A stretch of DNA of 64,000 nucleotides from Leptolyngbyaceae cyanobacterium JSC-12 (GTDB taxonomy: Bacteria; Cyanobacteriota; Cyanobacteriia; Leptolyngbyales; Leptolyngbyaceae). Under the pieces are notes generated by a model. The model worked only from the letters and a program-made list of their open reading frames with translations, did not search any database and was not told the origin of the DNA. This document shows positions 35,402-44,673 of the stretch, in pieces (position 1 is the stretch's first letter; the number at the start of each line of letters is the position of its first letter). The translations under genes and the position numbers were made by a program. The DNA is taken from positions 3,188,199-3,252,198 of the forward strand of contig CM001633.1 in NCBI GenBank assembly GCA_000309945.1. Reading direction: 5' to 3'.

Positions 35402-35656
35402 AGTTAGTAGAAACCTGATAATGACAACACATGAAGCCAGAGTGTGATCTGAAAGCAGGCAAGCATCGCGATCGCATTCTTAGATGTTGACAATCCTAAA
35501 AAAACTGTCAACTTGCTTCGTAGCTGAGCATACAAATTTCTCGAAAATTATGTCTGTCTAGCTTTATTAGTAATCAGACTTATCAGACTCCTAAGTCGAA
35601 CCTAATTGGTTAGCCTCTATATTATTGGTTAACCTCTATATAGATTCTGATAATGG

Positions 35657-36172
35657 TTAGTGAGGGCTAGGAGCAGAATAACAACCCAGAACTTCTTGTC
35701 CCCACCGTACTAAATTTTCCGATCCTTCCATCATTAACAAATACCGCCCTTGGCGCAGATGATGGCGATAAATACTTGCAGTCGTTCCTTCCCCAAATAA
35801 ACCGAACAAAGCACCGAGCACCACACCCGCAAGACCACTGACCAGAGCACAGGCTGGTAAAATCAAGCTCAGGTCCTGCTGGAGCTTCCAGATTAAGACC
35901 GAACCTGCACCGAGCACAGCACCTACAACGCTAGAAACGAGACCATAGATGACAGCTTTGTACAAAATGATGCGGAGTGGAGTCATTAATCCAACTCGTT
36001 CAGGGCTGCTATAGCCTTGACCCACGATCGCCAGATTTTCGGGTGAGATTCCATGATAATGAAGCAGTCGGTATGCCTGAAAAACAGACCCTTCGTCGGG
36101 GAAAACCACGATTGCCAGATGGGTAGTACGACGTCCCAACGCGGATTTTCTAAAGAGGTGTGAAATGGACAC
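35657..36172 (-). CDS. Hypothetical stress-type membrane protein with glycine zipper
   Basis: The 171-aa protein (GTG start) begins with a soluble region (HLAIVVFPDEGSVFQAYRLLHYHGI, SPENLAIVGQG) resembling general-stress protein 17M/DUF1269-type N-termini. It then has two membrane segments with small-residue spacing (AVIYGLVSSVVGAVLGAGSVL and ALVSGLAGVVLGALFGLFGEG, about 75-130), and a short C-terminal soluble tail. The glycine spacing would allow tight helix pairing in the membrane. I cannot name a function. Confidence 0.6.
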   Translation of the reverse strand: MSISHLFRKSALGRRTTHLAIVVFPDEGSVFQAYRLLHYHGISPENLAIVGQGYSSPERVGLMTPLRIILYKAVIYGLVSSVVGAVLGAGSVLIWKLQQDLSLILPACALVSGLAGVVLGALFGLFGEGTTASIYRHHLRQGRYLLMMEGSENLVRWGQEVLGCYSAPSPH

Positions 36173-36295
36173 TGGAATTGGTTAATGAGTGAGGACTCGT
36201 TTCACATCTTGCATTCTAACCTTACTCGCCAGGTTGCCAAATCCCTAGAAAGTTCATTTAACTAACTCTTTAGATCTGCCTAGATTGAGATAAGG

Positions 36296-36360
36296 AAATA
36301 GGGGTTGGAGAATAGGGACAGGGGGAAAGGTAAGGAAGATAGGGCAGCGCAAAAAGAGAA
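36296..36360. repeat. Purine-rich low-complexity spacer
   Basis: The plus strand reads as runs of GGGG, GGAA and AGGAAG words with few pyrimidines. It sits between two hypothetical genes and resembles the spacers at 14385-14606 and 43540-43640. Confidence 0.5.
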
Positions 36361-36432
36361 ATCTCCCTGGTGTGAAGTCGGGGTTTTCGATACCTTAAAG
36401 AGGAGAACCTTTTGCATGGATACGTTACTGTT

Positions 36433-36747
36433 ATGCCTCCTCGTTGGTCCCGAAAACCCGATCGCGCCGACCCTGACTTTCGTCGTCTGGATGACCGGAT
36501 GACGTTTGCCACCCATGTTGCGTTGTTTGCTGCAACCAATTCTGGGCTTTGGTTTTTCCGTATATTGGGTGAAAAAACGTCGGCAACAGGATTACCGGGT
36601 GGGCTTCCGGTAACCCCGTGGATTACCACTGTCTGGGGAGCGATGCTGGTGGCTCATGCGGTGTTCGTTTTTGCGATTGCCAGATATCCTGAAACATCAG
36701 CTTCTCCGCCTAAAAGTGGTACTGGATTTGGCTCAAATACCAATTAA
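36433..36747 (+). CDS. 2TM-domain-like small membrane protein
   Basis: From ATG 36433 the product is 104 aa: a basic N-terminus (PPRWSRKPDRADPDFRRLDDR), helix 1 (TFATHVALFAATNSGLWFF), a loop, helix 2 (TVWGAMLVAHAVFVFAIA) and a Pro/Ser tail. The layout fits 2TM-type domains found in bacterial and cyanobacterial small proteins. A TTG at 36412, six bases after AGGAG, would add seven residues and is a real alternative. The next gene begins 45 bp after. Confidence 0.6.
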   Translation: MPPRWSRKPDRADPDFRRLDDRMTFATHVALFAATNSGLWFFRILGEKTSATGLPGGLPVTPWITTVWGAMLVAHAVFVFAIARYPETSASPPKSGTGFGSNTN

Positions 36748-36791
36748 TGAATCGATGGTTTATATCAACCCCTGACGCTGAGAAGTCTATT

Positions 36792-37100
36792 ATGACAAAT
36801 ACCAGTTCTAGTCGAGCCGTTGAATCTTTGGCGGCAGAGATCGGTCAAAGTGTTTATATTGACGTGGCAAAATGGCATTTGTATTTATCAGATGCCCATC
36901 TGCATACGGTTCTTGCAGAACAACTCTATCCGCTTCTAGCAAACAAAGAGCTTTCAGAAGCGAAGGTTCAGCAAATTCTACAATCAATTTCTGTCAAGCT
37001 GGGGGGTGGGAAACGCGAACTACCCTTGTCTGATCTGGTGCCTATGCAATGCCAGGTCAATTTGCTGGACTTGCTAGAAGAATTTCAGCGAAATCTCTAA
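36792..37100 (+). CDS. DUF3181 family protein
   Basis: The 102-aa product carries the DUF3181 pattern of cyanobacteria: AAEIGQSVYIDVAKWHLYLSDAHLHTVLAEQLYPLL, then ILQSISVKLGGGKRELPLSDLVPMQCQ and LLDLLEEF. A longer frame from 36747 overlaps the previous gene by one base and is less likely than the ATG at 36792. The fold is alpha-helical; no function is known. Its 3' end overlaps the convergent next gene by four bases. Confidence 0.8.
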   Translation: MTNTSSSRAVESLAAEIGQSVYIDVAKWHLYLSDAHLHTVLAEQLYPLLANKELSEAKVQQILQSISVKLGGGKRELPLSDLVPMQCQVNLLDLLEEFQRNL

Positions 37101-37429
37101 TCTTCTTCTCCAGGGTGAATTTCAGTGACTACTTCGTAGTAGGTTGTGACAGGAGTCGTGGCAAATAGGGGCATCATTTTTTTGAGCACCATTTTATGAG
37201 CCTCTGTGCCTTCATTCTCTTTCATACTTTGCTCGCTGTCCCAAAGGATCACTGCCATCCCGCGTTCAGTGTCTGGCTCTTGTAGCAGGTAGGCACCCTT
37301 GAAGCCGCTGCCATAGGTGGAAACAGCCTCTTGATAAATTTTTCGTGCTTCGTCGAATTTCCCGACTTGAAATTCTCCCACTGTGACGTGAGCAATTTTA
37401 TGACTTAAGCAGTCGTGAAAGTCTTCCAT
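37097..37429 (-). CDS. Antibiotic biosynthesis monooxygenase (ABM)-type protein
   Basis: The 110-aa protein has an ABM-like pattern: VTVGEFQVGKFDEARKIYQEAVSTYGSG in the first half and AVILWDSEQSMKEN, then HKMVLKKMMPLFATTPVTTYYEV. ABM proteins are ferredoxin-like dimers that act on quinones or haem, or bind small molecules. The AGGAGC site lies 4 bases before the ATG. Its convergent neighbour is the DUF3181 gene. Confidence 0.7.
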   Translation of the reverse strand: MEDFHDCLSHKIAHVTVGEFQVGKFDEARKIYQEAVSTYGSGFKGAYLLQEPDTERGMAVILWDSEQSMKENEGTEAHKMVLKKMMPLFATTPVTTYYEVVTEIHPGEED

Positions 37430-37618
37430 AAGTTGCTCCTAACTGTAGTTCTTGACTCTGGACTGTAGACCTTCTTGTTCTCGAAAGCCTGTAATGTTAT
37501 ACCGATTTTAGATTTATGTGATAAGCAGATTATTTTGTCCTCACTTCCCTGCCTCTCTTTCGCTCAACGTTTGGGGAAAGGTTAGGAAATAGAGCAAGTG
37601 TGTGCATGTCCTGAGTTT

Positions 37619-39286
37619 TCATCGTCTTGAGAGTTTTTGCTTCAGGCGATCGCGCAAGAGCGTGACTTCAGGGATTTGCAGTCGAACCAGAATCAGGATG
37701 AATGATATTAATCCAGTGAGGCTAGAAAGGGCGAGTTGGAGCAGGAGGATGAAAAAGCCTTGATTGCCCCAGAGTTGTTCTAGCATTTGTAAGGTGCCCC
37801 AGGAAACAAACCCAGCGATCGCACTTGCACCCGCTAATCTCGCGATCGGCATACTCCATTCCAGCAACGGCAAACCGTTCAATCGCTGGTTGAGAATCCA
37901 GAGCATCACAGTCAAGGAAATCAGATTAACCCCAACCGTTGCCAACACTAGACCCGGTGCACCAAACGGTCTGAATAACAGAAAATCCAGCAGAGCATTG
38001 ATAAAGATATTCACCGCACTAATCCGAAAGGGCGTGTCAGCATCGCCCAATCCGTAAAACACCCGTACTAACACATCCCGCCCCAAATATACAAACATGC
38101 CGACTGAATACGCAACTAACACTGAAGCAGTTAGCAGCGAAGCCTCTTTATCGAAGGCGTAGCGCTCATATACCACCCGCACAATCGGCAACGCCAATGC
38201 CATCATGAATGCACTGAGTGGCAGCATGGTTAACGCTGTTGTCAACAACCCCTGGTGAATGCGCTGCTTCAGTTCTTCCCAGTTTTCTGGGTCTGCTAAT
38301 CGGGAAAACACAGGCATCAGCGGCACCAGAATCATGTTCGACAAAATGCCCAACGGAGTGGTTGCTAGCAGCCCTGCATAGCCCATTGCAGAAACAGCAG
38401 CTTCCGCATTTGGAATGAACGAGGCAAAAAACATATCTGTCCAGACGTTAATCTGCAACATGCCAGACGAAAACGTTGCTGGACCCATGATTCTGATCAC
38501 TTCTTGCACTTCGGGACGGCGAAAGTCGAATCGAGGACGAAAGCTACCGAAGCCTGATCGCCACTGTACTGGTAACTGCACTAACCACTGCAAAATCGCA
38601 CCTGCCAATGTAGACCAAGCAAGCACAATCCCTCCCAACATGGCGTATTGCGGCAGCATTACCTGACTGCCTAGCGACCAGCCTAACCAGCCCAACCCAA
38701 TCAGCACGGTGACACTGGATAGTAACGGGCTAATGGAGGGCAGCCAGTATTGATCAGCCGCATTCAGCGCACCAAAGCCAATACCAATCAGCCCTGCCAT
38801 CATTGCCATCGGTGCCATAATACGGAACTGTTGGATAGCAATCTCACGGGTTTGCACCAAATTTTGATACTCAACGGGCGAAACTCCTCTGGCAGCGGCT
38901 TGTTCTGCGGTTGCAAATAACCCTGGTGCTACAACATGCATTAATGGATCGGCAAAAATAATTAGCCCAATTGTCACGCTTAGAAGAATGCCAACTACTA
39001 GAGTGGTAATAGTTTCCATAATGGGGGCAACTTCTTCTTTTTTACGTTTTGCCAGGGCACTGACGATCGCGCTGTGGAACGGTCCATTAATGCCGCCCAG
39101 CAGAATCAACAAAAATCCTGGAATAATGTAAGCAAAGTTATAGGCTCCAGCAACCACTCCATTCCCAAAAGCAGCCGCGATCGCCTGTTGCCGGAACAAC
39201 CCAAAAAACTTACTGACCAGCGTTGCCACCGCCACAATTCCAGCAATGCTAATTAACGAGCGCGTTGGTTTTTGGGATTCCGCCAC
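37619..39286 (-). CDS. murJ: Lipid II flippase MurJ
   Basis: MurJ moves lipid II across the inner membrane for peptidoglycan synthesis. The 555-aa product has 14 helices and the MOP/MVF-family hallmarks: SKFFGLFRQQAIAAAFG at the start, GGINGPFHSAIVS, MAPMAMMAGLIGIGFGALNA, and VLVRVFYGLGDADTPFRIS near residue 405. The start is a GTG at 39286. It lies 78 bp from dnaA's stop on the same strand. The gene seems intact and of normal length. Confidence 0.93.
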   Translation of the reverse strand: MAESQKPTRSLISIAGIVAVATLVSKFFGLFRQQAIAAAFGNGVVAGAYNFAYIIPGFLLILLGGINGPFHSAIVSALAKRKKEEVAPIMETITTLVVGILLSVTIGLIIFADPLMHVVAPGLFATAEQAAARGVSPVEYQNLVQTREIAIQQFRIMAPMAMMAGLIGIGFGALNAADQYWLPSISPLLSSVTVLIGLGWLGWSLGSQVMLPQYAMLGGIVLAWSTLAGAILQWLVQLPVQWRSGFGSFRPRFDFRRPEVQEVIRIMGPATFSSGMLQINVWTDMFFASFIPNAEAAVSAMGYAGLLATTPLGILSNMILVPLMPVFSRLADPENWEELKQRIHQGLLTTALTMLPLSAFMMALALPIVRVVYERYAFDKEASLLTASVLVAYSVGMFVYLGRDVLVRVFYGLGDADTPFRISAVNIFINALLDFLLFRPFGAPGLVLATVGVNLISLTVMLWILNQRLNGLPLLEWSMPIARLAGASAIAGFVSWGTLQMLEQLWGNQGFFILLLQLALSSLTGLISFILILVRLQIPEVTLLRDRLKQKLSRR

Positions 39287-39364
39287 ACCACTACCTGAAA
39301 AAGAACTTCACCTATGGTACGGCAAGAGGGGAAACAGCCAAAAATAATGATGAACGCCTGTGAC

Positions 39365-40786
39365 CTACGCCTGGTGACGAGCCTGACTGGTTTGATTAAT
39401 CAGGTCGCTTAACTGGCGTAAGGTTTGCATCATCGACGAGTCATTCTCTTTGAGTTGAGCAATCTTATCACAGCTATACATCACTGTTGTATGGTCTTTG
39501 CCACCAAATACTTCCCCAATCTTGGGCAAACTCAGATCAGTATGCTGCCGCATCAGGTACATGCCAATCTGACGAGATGTGCTAACTTCCCGGCGCCGGG
39601 AACTACCTTTCAAGTCCTCAATCGTTACATCAAAGTGCTCTGAAATTACTTTCAAAACATCATCTGGAGAAGCTTCCACCTGTTCTACAGGTGGGTTCAA
39701 CACTGGAGCAATATTCTCAACTGTCATGGGTAACCCTGCAATTGAGATATAAGCCACAGCCCGGATCAGCGCTCCTTCCAGTTCCCGAATGTTGGACGTA
39801 TAGCTAGAGGCAATGTACTCAATTACCTCTCGCGGCAACCGCATATTTTCGTACTCGGCTTTTTTCTGCAAAATCGCCATCCGCGTTTCCAGATCGGGAA
39901 TTTGAATATCAGCAATCAACCCCATTGAAAACCGTGAACAGAGCCGCTCTTGCAATCTGGGAATCTGATTGGGTGGGCGATCGCTGGCCAGGACCACCTG
40001 TTTCCCTGCTTCGTGTAGCGTGTTAAAGGTATGAAAAAATTCCTCCTGGGTATACTCCTTACCTTCAATGAACTGAATATCATCCACCAGCAACACATCT
40101 GCTGCCCGATAGTGCTCCCGAAACGTCTGCATACTGTCTCGCCGGATGGCTGTGATCAAATCATTCGTGAACTGCTCAGTAGACACATAAAACACCCGCG
40201 AACTAGGACAAATCTCCAGGCGATAGTGCCCGATCGCCTGCATTAGGTGCGTTTTGCCCAATCCAACCCCGCCACACAAAAACAGCGGATTAAACTCTCG
40301 TCCTGGGGATTCTGCCACTGCCAGCGATGCAGCATGAGCCATGCGGTTATTGGAGCCAACGACCAATCGAGAGAATACGTACTTAGGGTTTAGCTCCGTG
40401 GAGCGGGGGCGATCTGAGGTTTGAGCGATTGTAGTTTGGGCAGCAGGTGGCAACGGTTCTGTCAAGTTAGCTGGCTTCGCTTCCAGCGGTAGTGTCCAGC
40501 AAAAATCAGGATCGACTGGATTGCCTTCATCATCACAGGCAACAGTCATATGAATTTCAATCGGACGCCCCACAATCTCATGAATCACATCCGTAATCGT
40601 CTTGAAATAATATTTCTTCAGCCACTTCCGTGCAAAAGGGTTGGACGTTCTCAACACCATGCGAGTATCTGTCAGTTCCTCAACGACTGCCGTTTTAATC
40701 CAGGCTTCGTAAGTCGGACGGTTGAGCAATAATTGCAGGCGTTCCAACACCTCTGACCAAAGATCGTCAATCGCTATTAATTCCAC
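39365..40786 (-). CDS. dnaA: Chromosomal replication initiator DnaA
   Basis: DnaA opens the origin by binding 9-mer boxes and also regulates genes. The 473-aa product has domain I (1-80, [18 protein letters not shown]), a short linker with [20 protein letters not shown], the AAA+ domain with Walker [13 protein letters not shown] and Walker [10 protein letters not shown], sensor regions, and domain IV with [37 protein letters not shown], which contacts DnaA boxes. The GTG at 40786 with TTGAGG six bases upstream gives the normal N-terminus; a longer frame to 40819 is rejected. One TTTTCCACA box lies at 41015-41023 in its upstream region. Confidence 0.95.
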   Translation of the reverse strand: MELIAIDDLWSEVLERLQLLLNRPTYEAWIKTAVVEELTDTRMVLRTSNPFARKWLKKYYFKTITDVIHEIVGRPIEIHMTVACDDEGNPVDPDFCWTLPLEAKPANLTEPLPPAAQTTIAQTSDRPRSTELNPKYVFSRLVVGSNNRMAHAASLAVAESPGREFNPLFLCGGVGLGKTHLMQAIGHYRLEICPSSRVFYVSTEQFTNDLITAIRRDSMQTFREHYRAADVLLVDDIQFIEGKEYTQEEFFHTFNTLHEAGKQVVLASDRPPNQIPRLQERLCSRFSMGLIADIQIPDLETRMAILQKKAEYENMRLPREVIEYIASSYTSNIRELEGALIRAVAYISIAGLPMTVENIAPVLNPPVEQVEASPDDVLKVISEHFDVTIEDLKGSSRRREVSTSRQIGMYLMRQHTDLSLPKIGEVFGGKDHTTVMYSCDKIAQLKENDSSMMQTLRQLSDLINQTSQARHQA

Positions 40787-41252
40787 GGCTGACCTCAAGC
40801 TACTCCCAAACAACAGCAAACCAGAAGCAAATCTAGCAAGGGACGCACATAAAAAACGATGGCTTCAGCAGTTTAGAGAAAGGCGAGAAACTGATGATTC
40901 CCTGCGTTCTCAGAAACTCCCTAATAGACACTACATGCGGAGTTTATTGAGTCCAACTTGCTCCAGATATAGTGTATCAGGTTATGATTTACTGCCAAGA
41001 TTGGTATGTACTACTTTTCCACAGGTATCTAGCTCAGCAGGAAAATGCTGCTGGTAGTCTACCCCATCCATTCCAAATAAGCAGAAAACATGCACTGAAC
41101 TTAAAGTTTGATGCAATGTTCCCGTTCAAGACGGTGAATTTGTAAAAAAATAAAAGCCAGGAGTCAGGTGGTTTGCCACTTCTAACTCTTGGCTCCTAAA
41201 CTACTTAATGCCTATTCAACTCCCAGTTCCTGATTTTGCTTGGTCTAAGCCT
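40787..41252. other. dnaA upstream region with one DnaA box
   Basis: TTTTCCACA at 41015-41023 matches the cyanobacterial DnaA box and may allow autoregulation of dnaA. An imperfect hairpin (AGCCAGGAGTCAGGTGG facing CCACTTCTAACTCTTGGCT, about 41155-41194) lies close to the anti-sigma gene's 3' end, where it could stop the transcript of 41253-43428. I see no gene in this 466-bp gap. Confidence 0.5.
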
Positions 41253-41708
41253 TTATCCTTCTCTCCCAGATAAGGTTGGCGTTTGAGGTTTTGCCTCTGG
41301 CAAGCTTGCCTCCAGTTTTAAACAGTTACGACCATTGACCTGCAAGCGATACTCAACTCGATCCATCAGCCGATTTAAAATTAGCCAGCCGTAACCGCTT
41401 TCCTGCTTTGCTTCTGGAGTCGGCGGTAGATAAGTAGAAATGTCGTAGCCCTGCCCATGATCCCAGATTTCCAAGGCAATATCCCGTTCTTGGAGTTCCA
41501 GACGAATCAGGACGGGTAGGTTGGGTTGATCTCGATGGGCGTGGCGCACCACATTGGAGTAAGCTTCAACGAGTACCAACCGGAGACGATTGGACTGCTT
41601 GGGCCAATCAACATAATCGCCCAGCTCAACTTCTAAACTGCCCAGCAACCAATTCTCGACAATGGTCAAAAATTTGAGATCGCTTGGTACATGAAGTTCG
41701 GTTCTCAT
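41253..41708 (-). CDS. Anti-sigma regulatory factor (RsbW/SpoIIAB-type kinase)
   Basis: This 151-aa ATP-binding protein has the HATPase_c_2 pattern: RLRLVLVEAYSNVVRHAHRDQ (N box), IALEIWDHGQGYDI (G1 box), SGYGWLILNRLMDRVEY (G2 region). Such proteins bind a sigma factor or phosphorylate an STAS antagonist. It ends 4 bp after the PP2C phosphatase at 41713-43428 begins its stop; the order phosphatase then kinase on one transcript is the classic RsbU/RsbW module. The STAS partner is not adjacent; the nearest is at 56924. Confidence 0.88.
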   Translation of the reverse strand: MRTELHVPSDLKFLTIVENWLLGSLEVELGDYVDWPKQSNRLRLVLVEAYSNVVRHAHRDQPNLPVLIRLELQERDIALEIWDHGQGYDISTYLPPTPEAKQESGYGWLILNRLMDRVEYRLQVNGRNCLKLEASLPEAKPQTPTLSGREG

Positions 41709-41712
41709 TTGA

Positions 41713-43428
41713 CTACAGGACCTCCAGGGAGAGTAGGGTTTGGTCGTCTTCTTGAATCACATTATGCGCTCGGATACGAGCCAGTAGATGGGATAAATCT
41801 AACGGTTGCTGCTCATTGAGAAGCAGTCTCCACAGCCCCGTTTGTTGCAGCATGGAGCTAGAAGTTGGTGCTCCAGTATGTCCATTCGACGCTTCTGGTG
41901 TCTGAATGGTTGCCTCGGTAATGCCGTCACTGGTGAGCAGCAATACTTCGCCTGATCGCAAATCGAGGCTGCCTGCTGCAGCTTTCCAGGTTGGCAAAAT
42001 GCCCAATGGAACGCCTCGAACCTTTAAATAGTTTGGTTCAACGGTGACGGTATTGGCTGATTCAGCTTGACGAGAAGCGATCGCCTCTCGTGACCACACC
42101 AGAGGATAAATGTGTCCAGCATTGGCGTAGACCAGTTTTTGAGTCGTTGGGGTGTAACGTGCCAATACCATAGTGATAAAGCAGTTGGCGCTAATCAAAT
42201 CGTCTGACAAACTCCGATTTAAGTTTTGCATCACAATATGGGGCTCTGGCGGCGATTCTTGCGATAATTCTCGACGCAACACTGAAATCGCGCTCGCCAT
42301 AAATAGCGCGGCTGGAACTCCTTTACCAGATACATCCCCGACTGCCAGCCAAATATCTCCTTGGGGATGGGTATACACTTCAAAGAAATCACCCCCTACT
42401 TCTCGCGCTGGATAGCAACACGCCTGCACCTTCATGCCATCCAGCTCAGGCCAGCTTTGGCGCAACAAATTTCCTTGAATTTGACGAGCGACCTCTAACT
42501 CTGCTCGCATCTGTTCTGCCTGTTTTTGGGTGCGTTGATATAGCTTTGCCTGCGAGATCGCTAACGAGGCCTGTTCAGCAACTCCCTGCATCAAATTAAT
42601 GTCTTCAGTGTTCCACGGTTGAGAGGACAAGGGACGATCTAATGCCAAAAGTGCCAGAAAGTCTTGCTGATAGATCAATGGCACCACCAACCGATGGCGA
42701 TCGCCTTCTATTGATTGTGATTGTCCGACTTGGATTTGATGGCTCGTAAGCACGCTTTGGATTAGGGCATCTGTCTCATTAAGGCGATGAACTGATGGAG
42801 CCTGACTGTCTTCGGTGGACACTGGCTCAGCCCTGTAGTGAAAGACGCTCGGAGCCAGGTGATAACTTTCCACCGGTTGCAATATGCATTCATGGGCTGA
42901 AAAGGTTTTACCAAGGGTGGCAGCAATCGTATTCAGCATGCTTTCGTAGTCTAACGACTCCCGAATGGCAGTAGTGATTTCGTTGAACAGCGATTCTCGT
43001 CGAAGTGCCCGCCTTAGTTCATTGGTGCGATGTTTGACAATGCGATAAGTTTCCGCCGCCTGCTGCACTACGACTTTCAGTTGATCTGGCACCCAGGGCT
43101 TGGTGATGTATTTGAAAACTTTTCCGGCATTGATAGCTTCGACCAGATCTTCAACATCGGTATAACCAGTGAGTACGATGCGGATGGTATCAGGGAAGCG
43201 ATCGACCGTTTTGCTCAAAAACTCAGTTCCCAGCATTTCCGGCATCCGCTGATCTGAGATGATGATTGCCATCTCTCCCTGTTCATCCAGAATGCTAAGC
43301 GCCTCGATCGCGCTCTCTGCCTTGACTACATCAAACTCTCGCCGAAAGGTGCGATATAGCAACGCCAGGTTGTCCGGCTCGTCGTCCACAACCATCAGCT
43401 TAAGTTTGCTATCCGTTTCCTCAGCCAT
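41713..43428 (-). CDS. Response regulator with GAF and PP2C (SpoIIE/RsbU-type) phosphatase domains
   Basis: The 571-aa product has a receiver domain (about 5-125) with MVVDDEPDN and the phosphoacceptor Asp in IIISDQRMPEM, a GAF-type sensor (about 150-310) and a SpoIIE phosphatase domain (about 340-568) with ACCYPAREVGGDFFEVY, DIWLAVGDVSGKGVPAALFMA, YANAGHIYPL and LLLTSDGITEA. These are the metal-binding and catalytic acids of PP2C enzymes that dephosphorylate STAS proteins. ATG 43428 has GGAG in its leader; a longer frame from 43440 is similar. It is co-transcribed with the anti-sigma kinase. Confidence 0.9.
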   Translation of the reverse strand: MAEETDSKLKLMVVDDEPDNLALLYRTFRREFDVVKAESAIEALSILDEQGEMAIIISDQRMPEMLGTEFLSKTVDRFPDTIRIVLTGYTDVEDLVEAINAGKVFKYITKPWVPDQLKVVVQQAAETYRIVKHRTNELRRALRRESLFNEITTAIRESLDYESMLNTIAATLGKTFSAHECILQPVESYHLAPSVFHYRAEPVSTEDSQAPSVHRLNETDALIQSVLTSHQIQVGQSQSIEGDRHRLVVPLIYQQDFLALLALDRPLSSQPWNTEDINLMQGVAEQASLAISQAKLYQRTQKQAEQMRAELEVARQIQGNLLRQSWPELDGMKVQACCYPAREVGGDFFEVYTHPQGDIWLAVGDVSGKGVPAALFMASAISVLRRELSQESPPEPHIVMQNLNRSLSDDLISANCFITMVLARYTPTTQKLVYANAGHIYPLVWSREAIASRQAESANTVTVEPNYLKVRGVPLGILPTWKAAAGSLDLRSGEVLLLTSDGITEATIQTPEASNGHTGAPTSSSMLQQTGLWRLLLNEQQPLDLSHLLARIRAHNVIQEDDQTLLSLEVL

Positions 43429-43539
43429 TCCGCGCTCCACTATATGCGTCAGAGTTTTACCAGCCCGTACCTCATCTGCCAGTATGCCGTTTCCACTCTT
43501 AACTCAAAGTACCCTAGATAACGCAGACACTAACAAGAA

Positions 43540-43634
43540 AAGGAAAATGGGGGAATGGGGGAGTTAAGGGATGGGGAGATGGAGAATTTTGAATTTTGCA
43601 ATGTCTCCCTCACCTTCTGCCTCCCCCATCTTCC
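43540..43634. repeat. Low-complexity spacer after the CpeT-like gene
   Basis: Purine-rich runs (GGGGGAATGGGGGAG-like, 43547-43580) switch to pyrimidine-rich runs (CTCCCTCACCTTCTGCCTCC-like, 43605-43634). On the minus strand this follows the CpeT-like gene's stop. It has the same character as the other strand-biased spacers in the window. Confidence 0.5.
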
Positions 43635-44306
43635 TCACTTCCCCCTGTCTGCCTGCTGTCTCCTGAACTGGTATGACTCTGACTGTGCTCCCCATACCTG
43701 GTTGCCATCGGCATCGAAACCCCGATCCCAGGTGTTCATACCAGCAGTGTTGAGCTCAATGGTGTTGGTGATGCGAACGGCTCCTCTGGCATTGGTAGGG
43801 CATCCTTCTGGGGGAGTTTCACCTAAGAAACCTGTTGGGGTTTGTTTGAGAAAAACGCTGCAAACCGGATTGCCAAGGTCGCGAGATTGCAGGGTTCGTT
43901 GAGCATCAGGCTGGTTACAAAAGCCTGCCCAGCGTTCGGGTTGAGTCAGTCGGAAGGAGCGCGATCGCACCGTTTGCGTTTCGGGATGGGGAGAGATCTC
44001 CAGGAAACGCTGTCGATAAGGTTGGGAAAGTTTGCTGGTGAGTGCTTGCTCTTGATACAAAAAGATAGCTGATGTGTGGTTATTTGTATCGATCACCTGG
44101 ACTCGACAAGTTGTCATCTGCACACTAGGTGCTTTAGGATTTACTCTTGCCTGGGCGGTTGTATCCATGACTCCTTCTAGCAGGGTGGCAACTTTCTTCG
44201 CCTGCTGCTGTATTTCAGAGGTTGCGAGGTTTTGGGCATTGGCTAAGCTGCTGATGCTGAGCCAGGAATAACCCATGAGGAGCGCGATCGCGTTTCGACG
44301 ATTCAT
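43635..44306 (-). CDS. Exported CpcT/CpeT-family protein
   Basis: CpcT/CpeT proteins are chromophore lyases that attach bilins to phycobiliproteins in the cytosol. This 223-aa member has the pattern: PYRQRFLEI, FCNQPDAQRTL, VCSVFLKQTPTGFLGETPPEGC and the late LNTAGMNTWDRGFDADGNQVWGAQS. Unusually, residues 1-25 (MNRRNAIALLMGYSWLSISS then LANAQ) look like a signal peptide with an ANA cleavage site. So it may be exported. That would separate it from phycobiliproteins and suggest another role, such as binding a tetrapyrrole outside the cytosol. Longer frames upstream (to 44366) are possible but have no ribosome binding site. Confidence 0.75.
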   Translation of the reverse strand: MNRRNAIALLMGYSWLSISSLANAQNLATSEIQQQAKKVATLLEGVMDTTAQARVNPKAPSVQMTTCRVQVIDTNNHTSAIFLYQEQALTSKLSQPYRQRFLEISPHPETQTVRSRSFRLTQPERWAGFCNQPDAQRTLQSRDLGNPVCSVFLKQTPTGFLGETPPEGCPTNARGAVRITNTIELNTAGMNTWDRGFDADGNQVWGAQSESYQFRRQQADRGK

Positions 44307-44328
44307 CAGGATGACACCCACTGCGGAC

Positions 44329-44622
44329 TTACAAAGAAGCATCTCGAAAAATTCGCGCTTTGCCAATGCCCATTGCTGTTACCCCATTTAATTCCCGCAA
44401 GAGTTTTAATCCCACTTGCGAGACCGCATCAGGCGGCAGACATAGGGCAGTAGCTCTAGTGTTTACCAGGATGTTGTTGAGTGTAATTGAGCGGATTTGA
44501 TCCAGTGAAATTGCTTCATTTTCTGCTCGAATTTGGTCGGTGCAGTTGAGTAAGTGTAAGGGTTGTAAACGCTTTTCCCATTTCAGCGGTGGATTCTGGC
44601 ATGACAACTTCTCCTCCTGCAA
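44329..44622 (-). CDS. Uncertain ORF, 97 aa
   Basis: This frame opens with TTG and has no ATG near its start. The middle (SLDQIRSITLNNILVNTRAT, then PPDAVSQVGLKLLRELNGV) could form a small helical protein. It fills the 367-bp gap between the CpeT-like and SGNH genes. I do not recognise it, and the absence of a good start keeps confidence low. The gap shows nothing else. Confidence 0.25.
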   Translation of the reverse strand: MQEEKLSCQNPPLKWEKRLQPLHLLNCTDQIRAENEAISLDQIRSITLNNILVNTRATALCLPPDAVSQVGLKLLRELNGVTAMGIGKARIFRDASL

Positions 44623-44673
44623 GCGCGAGCGCCTCGATCTTACCGCTTACACCTGGGACTCGTTGGGCGTTGC

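Noticed and set aside
35604-35641. CRISPR-like repeats near the DUF1816 gene
   Set aside because: There are only two adjacent 18-bp copies and no spacers, so it is a simple tandem duplication.
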